From: Microcaldota archaeon
Lineage (GTDB): Archaea; Micrarchaeota; Micrarchaeia; Micrarchaeales; Micrarchaeaceae
Direction of reading: 5' to 3'
Assembly: GCA_021834865.1 (NCBI GenBank)
Contig: JAKBRD010000005.1
Location: forward strand, 1-36,215
DNA: 36,215 bases
The notes under the pieces are model-generated. The model did no database searches, had not been told where the DNA came from, and was given only the letters and a program-made list of their open reading frames with translations. This document shows, piece by piece, positions 31,963-36,215 of this stretch (position 1 is its first letter; every line of letters begins with the position of its first letter). A program made the translations under genes and the position numbers.

Positions 31963-32466
31963 CTAAGACCTGTGTTTCCTGTGCGAGGCTTCCATCTTGG
32001 TGTAAGCCAGCCTGTGCGAGCTGCCCTTCATTATAGTGCGGGCCGCAGCTTCAGCTTCTTCTATTGCCTCAGAGCTGCCTATAAAGCTCACCGTATCTCC
32101 ATAAACCGCAATCATGGCCCCGCTGACGCTCTCCATATACCTTTTGGCTTTCCCGTCGCTGCCTATGAGCCTTGATTTCATGTTCCTTATCCTGTTCTTG
32201 TTTCCGGTTATGTCCCGCATGCTTATGCTTGAGAAATAATACCCGTCCTTGAGCAGCAGCTCTGCTATCCTCATGCCGAATCCCCTGCCATAAGCCTGGA
32301 TTACTCCTTTGGCTTCAAATTCGCCGTAGCCGTCTCCTTCTATGACTATGCAGTTGGGCTCCTCCAAGCTTATCTTGCAGCTGCAGAGCTCGCCAAGCCT
32401 TTTCAGCATTCCTGGTTTCTGCCTGAGCATCTTGCTCCTCTCCTGCGGGATGTATATCTCTTCCAT
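31963..32466 (-). CDS. KH-domain RNA-binding protein, Dim2/Pno1 homologue
   Basis: 167 residues. Two KH units: a first one without a good GxxG loop (residues about 1-75), and a second with RLIGSDGKAKRYMESVSGAMIAVYGDTVSFIG, the typical aDim2p/Pno1 form with GxDG. The protein is known in archaea to bind near the 3' end of 16S rRNA and to take part in small-subunit maturation. The Lys/Arg-rich tail (KMEASHRKHRS) fits RNA binding. Located 19 nt upstream of top6B on the same strand, the known archaeal arrangement (aIF1A-Rio1-KH-Topo VI). The start is ATG 32466 with GAGTGA upstream. Confidence 0.9.
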   Translation of the reverse strand: MEEIYIPQERSKMLRQKPGMLKRLGELCSCKISLEEPNCIVIEGDGYGEFEAKGVIQAYGRGFGMRIAELLLKDGYYFSSISMRDITGNKNRIRNMKSRLIGSDGKAKRYMESVSGAMIAVYGDTVSFIGSSEAIEEAEAAARTIMKGSSHRLAYTKMEASHRKHRS

Positions 32467-32512
32467 AAATTCACTCTAAGCGCTCAGGGTCGCAATAGCT
32501 ACTGCGATTTTA

Positions 32513-32524
32513 AGATTTATAAGG
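32513..32524 (-). promoter_or_regulatory. TATA-type promoter of KH/top6B operon
   Basis: AGATTTATAAGG (plus-strand reading; CCTTATAAATCT on the minus strand) lies about 47-58 nt upstream of ATG 32466, giving a short leader with a GAGTGA site. Confidence 0.5.
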
Positions 32525-32641
32525 TTTGCCGCTTGGCTCTATCAAAACATAAGCTTTAGCAGGCATAAGCCATAGCTTTTGCAAGTCCCCTGTTTCTGCC
32601 AGATTTACTAACCTTTTAAATACTTATTTACCTACTAGGTT

Positions 32642-32658
32642 TACTATATATTATAGTA
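32642..32658. promoter_or_regulatory. TATA-containing palindrome upstream of the class III protein
   Basis: TACTATA (32642-32648) and TATAGTA (32652-32658) are perfect inverted arms around TAT. It may be a TATA box with a symmetric operator. A second box, CCTTTTAAATAC (32612-32623), lies upstream; either could drive the gene at 32714. Confidence 0.4.
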
Positions 32659-32713
32659 GCACCATATGACAGCGATTGCAGGGAAGTTACTTTAGGGAAA
32701 TGTTGTGGTATAT

Positions 32714-35473
32714 TTGAAGAAAGCACAATCGGCGCTAGAATATCTGATAACCTATGGCTGGGCAATACTGATTATTGCCGTAGCCATATCACTGCTTTAC
32801 CTCTATATCGCAGTCCCTAAGATAATAGTGCCGTCATCGTGCAGCTTTGTCACAGGCGCAGTGTGCCAGGACCTGATTTTCGGCACAAATGCGACAACTC
32901 ATTCAACTACTATGGGCTTATTCATAACCAATTCCCGGAAATACCCAATATACGGCCCTGAAATTTATGCAAGCGTAAACGGGAAAAATACTACTGCTGC
33001 CAAATGCAGCCCCTCTTTCGTCCTTTCCGGAGGCTCCGTAATATGTGTGCTGAACGTTACCGGAGTATCGTCAACTCTTGGAGAATTCTTCTCCGGAAGC
33101 ATATACCTAAACGCATCGTATTGCGGCCTGGCACCAAAACCCTCTTCTCCATCTTCATGCTCTACAGTCCCTAAGGAAACATACAAGGGAATCTACAGCG
33201 CGCATGCAGAGCCTCTCGTTTCTCCAAGCTACAAAGTTTCGCTTTCAGTAATAAATTCTACAAACCCTGCCAACAATGCAAAAGACAAATTGGTTGCCAG
33301 GGTTGACCTTTTGGGATACCCGCAAAGCGGCGCAACTGTAAACTTCACAGCAGTATATACGAAGAACAGGACGAATGCAGTTCCTCCGTATTCGCTGCAG
33401 AGCCAGTTCGTAACTACCGGGACCAACGGAGAAGCTGTTGACTACATATGGGGCACTGCAGTATCTAATGTAACCGTAATTGCAAATTACGCAGGCCTGA
33501 ACGCTTCAAAGACCGTAAATTTTGTCGCAGTGGTTCCGATATTCTTCAACATATCTAATATACCTCCAACGCTGCAGAGCAATCCTTCAAGCATAGCAAC
33601 GATAGACGGTGTTTCATACACCTATTCGCAGCTGACAAAGAAACCCACAAGTTTCGATTGGGGCTGCAACACTACGCACACTTACAGCTTCTCACCAGTA
33701 ATATACAACTCGTCCGGAACGAGATTCGTTTTCAAGAGCGTGTCCATAGACGGCTTTTCTTCCAACAGCAATTCCGGAACCGCAACGGTTTCAACTTGCA
33801 AAAGCCAGACCTTTGCAATAAACTATGCGCAGCAGTACGAGCTTTATGACATCGCTTCGCCTTCGATAGGCGGAAGCGTTTCTCCTGCTACATCGTGGTA
33901 CGCGCCATCGAGCAGCGTAACCATATCGGAAACGCCAAACACGACAGGGCATTACGTGTTCGTTGACTGGACGTGCACTGGCGCAGGGTGCTATTCAGGC
34001 GCTGCGCATTCCACTTCCGTAACGCTTAACAATCCAATAAACGAGACTGCAATATTCCAGAGCACAACGACGTCTACGTCTACGACATCAACATCTACAA
34101 CATCTACAAGCACTACGACTTCAACAACATCAACATCGACATCGACTACATCTACTTCAACCTCTACTACATCTACCTCTACTACAACCTCTACGTCTAC
34201 AACAACCTCTACCTCAACAACATCCACAAGCACTACAACTTCAACAACGTCAACATCTACCTCTACGACATCCACATCTACGACTACTTCGACATCAACA
34301 ACAACATCAACAAGCACAACAACATCAACCTCTACGACATCAACCAGCACCAGCACTACATCTACTTCCACATCTACCACATCCACATCCACGACAACAT
34401 CCACATCCACGACAACATCCACATCAACCACTTCCACAAGCACTACGACTTCAACTACTTCCACATCAACCTCCACAACGTCAACCAGCACCACTACATC
34501 CACATCAACAACAACGTCCACATCAACAACAACGTCCACATCAACAACAACCTCAACATCAACCACTTCCACAAGCACTACGACTTCAACAACCTCAACA
34601 TCAACATCCACTACATCTACCTCCACTACAACATCAACTTCCACAACTACATCCACCTCTACTACATCCACATCCACGACTTCAACCTCTACGACTACGT
34701 CTACAACCTCCACCTCAACAACATCCACAAGCACCACAACCTCAACAACATCAACAAGCACCACAACCTCAACAACATCCACATCCACAACAACATCCAC
34801 ATCCACGACTTCAACCTCTACAATAGCAGTTTCTGGGTTCTGTGGCTACTCTACTACAGATAACCAGTTTATATCTAGCGGCTGCCCTACTTCAGGATAT
34901 TCGGAAACCGTATGCGCTTATGCGACACAGATATCAGAAACCGCCACCAACTTCGGCTTCTCCCAGCCATCGAATGGGCATTACGGAACAGGAACTGGAG
35001 GAGGATCAGTGGATTGCGGAATAGAAGCGGCATCGCCATCCACGCAAGCGATAGGCGGAGTAGAGGTAGGCAGCTATGTGACTGAGCAGACACAAGCTGC
35101 ATATGTGCATATACCATCAGGCAGTGAGCCATCTAATTCGTGCAACGTACCTGAATACTACAGCTATACAACCCCTGATGCCGTATCAACATTGGTTTCA
35201 GAATTTTCATTCTCTAATTCAACGGGCTCTCACTTCCCTGTTGAAGATTGTAGTTACTTTAATGGATTGCCAAATTCGTTCTATTCAATTTCGAACAGCG
35301 CTGTTTCTTGTAATTATGCGCTTTATAACTATACAACAGGTGGCAACGCCGATACTGTAGAAGTGGCAATATGCAAAAACGTACCTCCAGAGACAAGCTT
35401 TTCATGGGAATTTGACACTCCAGGCGGCGGCGGCTCAGTGGTCGCAGCAGGGTACTATGATTTCTACAGCTAA
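32714..35473 (+). CDS. Class III signal peptide (type IV pilin-like) surface protein with Ser/Thr stalk
   Basis: 919 residues from TTG 32714 (GTGGT at 32705-32709 just upstream; GTG 32705 is an alternative). The start KKAQSALEYLITYGWAILII is the archaeal type IV pilin/class III signature: cleavage before Q by a PibD-like peptidase, then a hydrophobic assembly helix. Beta-rich domains with many NxS/T sites follow. Residues about 375-448 look like a divergent InlB B-repeat (GGSVSP..., YVFVDWTCTGAGCY, ETAIF). A 254-residue block of only Ser and Thr is next, then a globular C-terminal domain of about 215 residues with roughly ten cysteines, probably disulphide-bonded, and no membrane anchor. It is likely a pilus or fibre tip protein with a long stalk (inference). 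Confidence 0.75.
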   Translation: MKKAQSALEYLITYGWAILIIAVAISLLYLYIAVPKIIVPSSCSFVTGAVCQDLIFGTNATTHSTTMGLFITNSRKYPIYGPEIYASVNGKNTTAAKCSPSFVLSGGSVICVLNVTGVSSTLGEFFSGSIYLNASYCGLAPKPSSPSSCSTVPKETYKGIYSAHAEPLVSPSYKVSLSVINSTNPANNAKDKLVARVDLLGYPQSGATVNFTAVYTKNRTNAVPPYSLQSQFVTTGTNGEAVDYIWGTAVSNVTVIANYAGLNASKTVNFVAVVPIFFNISNIPPTLQSNPSSIATIDGVSYTYSQLTKKPTSFDWGCNTTHTYSFSPVIYNSSGTRFVFKSVSIDGFSSNSNSGTATVSTCKSQTFAINYAQQYELYDIASPSIGGSVSPATSWYAPSSSVTISETPNTTGHYVFVDWTCTGAGCYSGAAHSTSVTLNNPINETAIFQSTTTSTSTTSTSTTSTSTTTSTTSTSTSTTSTSTSTTSTSTTTSTSTTTSTSTTSTSTTTSTTSTSTSTTSTSTTTSTSTTTSTSTTTSTSTTSTSTSTTSTSTSTTSTSTTTSTSTTTSTSTTSTSTTTSTTSTSTSTTSTSTTTSTSTTTSTSTTTSTSTTTSTSTTSTSTTTSTTSTSTSTTSTSTTTSTSTTTSTSTTSTSTTSTSTTTSTTSTSTTSTSTTTSTTSTSTTTSTTSTSTTTSTSTTSTSTIAVSGFCGYSTTDNQFISSGCPTSGYSETVCAYATQISETATNFGFSQPSNGHYGTGTGGGSVDCGIEAASPSTQAIGGVEVGSYVTEQTQAAYVHIPSGSEPSNSCNVPEYYSYTTPDAVSTLVSEFSFSNSTGSHFPVEDCSYFNGLPNSFYSISNSAVSCNYALYNYTTGGNADTVEVAICKNVPPETSFSWEFDTPGGGGSVVAAGYYDFYS
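34061..34822 (+). repeat. 254-codon uninterrupted Ser/Thr stalk
   Basis: Every codon from 34061 to 34822 is ACN, TCN or AGC, so the encoded stretch is purely Ser/Thr in TSTSTT/TSTTT patterns. Codon third bases vary freely (ACA, ACG, ACT, ACC mixed), so the DNA repeat is imperfect while the protein pattern is kept. Blocks of about 12-15 residues recur. The antisense strand reads as Val/Asp/Glu-rich open frames, which are by-products of this composition. Confidence 0.9.
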
Positions 35474-35623
35474 GTAGAATAAAATAGCGCAATAATGAAA
35501 TTTGAAGCTTTTTGGCCAAAGCTGCGTATAATCTAAACTATTACGCTTTTGGCTTGCTTTAACCCGCTTTGCTTTCTGAAAAACTGCAAAACCTGTAAAA
35601 AAGTAAAGTTTTGTTGCGATACC

Positions 35624-35632
35624 CTTTAAAAG
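35624..35632 (+). promoter_or_regulatory. TATA-type promoter of the radical SAM gene
   Basis: CTTTAAAAG, part of the near-palindrome CCTTTAAAAGG, lies about 40 nt upstream of ATG 35672, which has GGTG five bases upstream. The rest of 35474-35671 holds nothing else I can support. Confidence 0.45.
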
Positions 35633-35671
35633 GCTTTTGTACGCTTAAAAACTATGGAATTAGGTGAATGA

Positions 35672-36215
35672 ATGGACGTATTGGGAAGTGGCGATAATAT
35701 AGGAGAAATGTCCGCGCAGAGCGCTAACGAAGTCTCTGTGCAGCTGGATCTGGATAAAACCATGGAAGAAGAAACCGTGGATCAGAACCTTATCTCCAAC
35801 ATTAACAACGTGAGGCCTGAGAGCGCAGACAGCACTGACGCACAGGCAAAGGTTGACCCTATTTTGGCTCCTTACCACAGGACCATGGAAGAAATAGAAA
35901 AGATGCCTGTAATAGAAACTACAAAGACCGTTTGCCCAGAGTGCAAGCTCATAATAGACGGGACAATATACAAGGACGGAGACAACGTCATGATAAGGAA
36001 GAACTGCCCGGAGCACGGCTGGACCATAGAGAAATACTGGGAAGACTACGACATGTACATGAAGATGCGCAGGTACAATTACTACGGCAGGGGATTTGAC
36101 AACCCTAACTACATAACAGAAACAAAGGGGGCAAACTGCCCGTTCGACTGCGGAATGTGCGAAAGGCACAAGTCTCACACTGGATTGGCAAACGTCGTAG
36201 TGACTAACAGGTGCC
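35672..36215 (+). CDS. tes: Radical SAM protein of the tetraether lipid synthase (Tes) type, N-terminal part
   Basis: 181 residues seen; the gene runs off the window. Residues 1-75 are an acidic, low-complexity extension not usual in the family. Then CPEC (88-91) and NCPEHG (112-116), a metal-binding pattern, a YYGRGFDNPN segment, and CPFDCGMCERHKSHTGLANV, followed by VVVTNRC (C181), the first cysteine of the radical SAM CxxxCxxC cluster site cut off by the end. This order (N-terminal Cys knuckles, CPFDCGxCxxHxSHT, TNRC) is that of MJ0619-like proteins, which include tetraether lipid synthase joining two diether tails to make GDGT lipids. The specific Tes call is inference because several MJ0619-like paralogues occur per genome. 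Start ATG 35672 with GGTG. Confidence 0.72.
   Translation, partial: MDVLGSGDNIGEMSAQSANEVSVQLDLDKTMEEETVDQNLISNINNVRPESADSTDAQAKVDPILAPYHRTMEEIEKMPVIETTKTVCPECKLIIDGTIYKDGDNVMIRKNCPEHGWTIEKYWEDYDMYMKMRRYNYYGRGFDNPNYITETKGANCPFDCGMCERHKSHTGLANVVVTNRC

Noticed and set aside
33991..34806. Antisense Val/Asp/Glu-rich 271-codon open frame over the Ser/Thr tract
   Set aside because: It is the reverse reading of ACN/TCN codons, which gives only Val/Asp/Glu/Gly; no start signal and a typical shadow of low-complexity coding.
34061..34822. CRISPR-like or tandem DNA repeat array
   Set aside because: Units are short, irregular, without spacers, and keep the reading frame as Ser/Thr; it is coding low complexity.

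Overview
The window reads as chromosomal DNA of an archaeon. The informational genes are archaeal: uL29, aIF1/SUI1, eS26, KEOPS Kae1 and Bud32, translin, Topo VI subunit B, a Dim2/Pno1-type KH protein and a tetraether-lipid-synthase-like radical SAM enzyme. TATA-type promoters are visible. A recurring GGTG ribosome binding site lies 5-8 nt before ATG, TTG and, in one case, apparently ATA starts. Compact coding with overlapping genes, class III (type IV pilin-like) signal peptides and many surface/membrane proteins of unknown function suggest a DPANN lineage, perhaps Micrarchaeota/ARMAN-like. The lineage is inference; no 16S rRNA is present.

Layout. 1-8467 is mostly housekeeping: the glutamate dehydrogenase 3' end, MTA phosphorylase, a predicted HELTH metallopeptidase with repeat tail, uL29-aIF1, kae1-bud32, a B-box membrane protein with eS26, an RpiB-like protein, an HTH regulator and translin. 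8544-13538 is a cell-surface/glycosylation block: a secreted anchored protein, a GT2 glycosyltransferase, and on the minus strand a NodU-type carbamoyltransferase, a GT-C glycosyltransferase and its small partner.

13758-30288 is the most remarkable part: about 16.5 kb, all on the plus strand, resembling a reduced type IV secretion/conjugation-type machine. It holds a VirB2/TrbC-like two-helix pilin with its own promoter and terminator, a six-helix membrane protein, and six consecutive, mutually related polytopic proteins (VirB6/TrbL/CedA-like by topology and position). Next come two membrane-anchored proteins that look like VirB3 plus the VirB4 N-terminal domain, a VirB4/TraC/HerA ATPase, small accessory proteins, a coiled-coil protein and a 784-residue two-helix surface protein. 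I see no relaxase, VirD4 coupling protein, integrase, transposase or terminal repeats. It therefore looks like a resident chromosomal machine (DNA uptake as in archaeal Ced/Ted, or cell-cell contact/secretion) rather than an obvious mobile element.

30297-36215 returns to housekeeping (top6B and the KH gene on the minus strand). It then carries a 919-residue class III signal peptide protein with an uninterrupted 254-residue Ser/Thr stalk, and ends in the 5' part of a Tes-like radical SAM gene. A shorter Ser/Thr stalk of the same composition sits inside the sixth VirB6-like protein, linking the secretion-like locus to the surface proteins in style.
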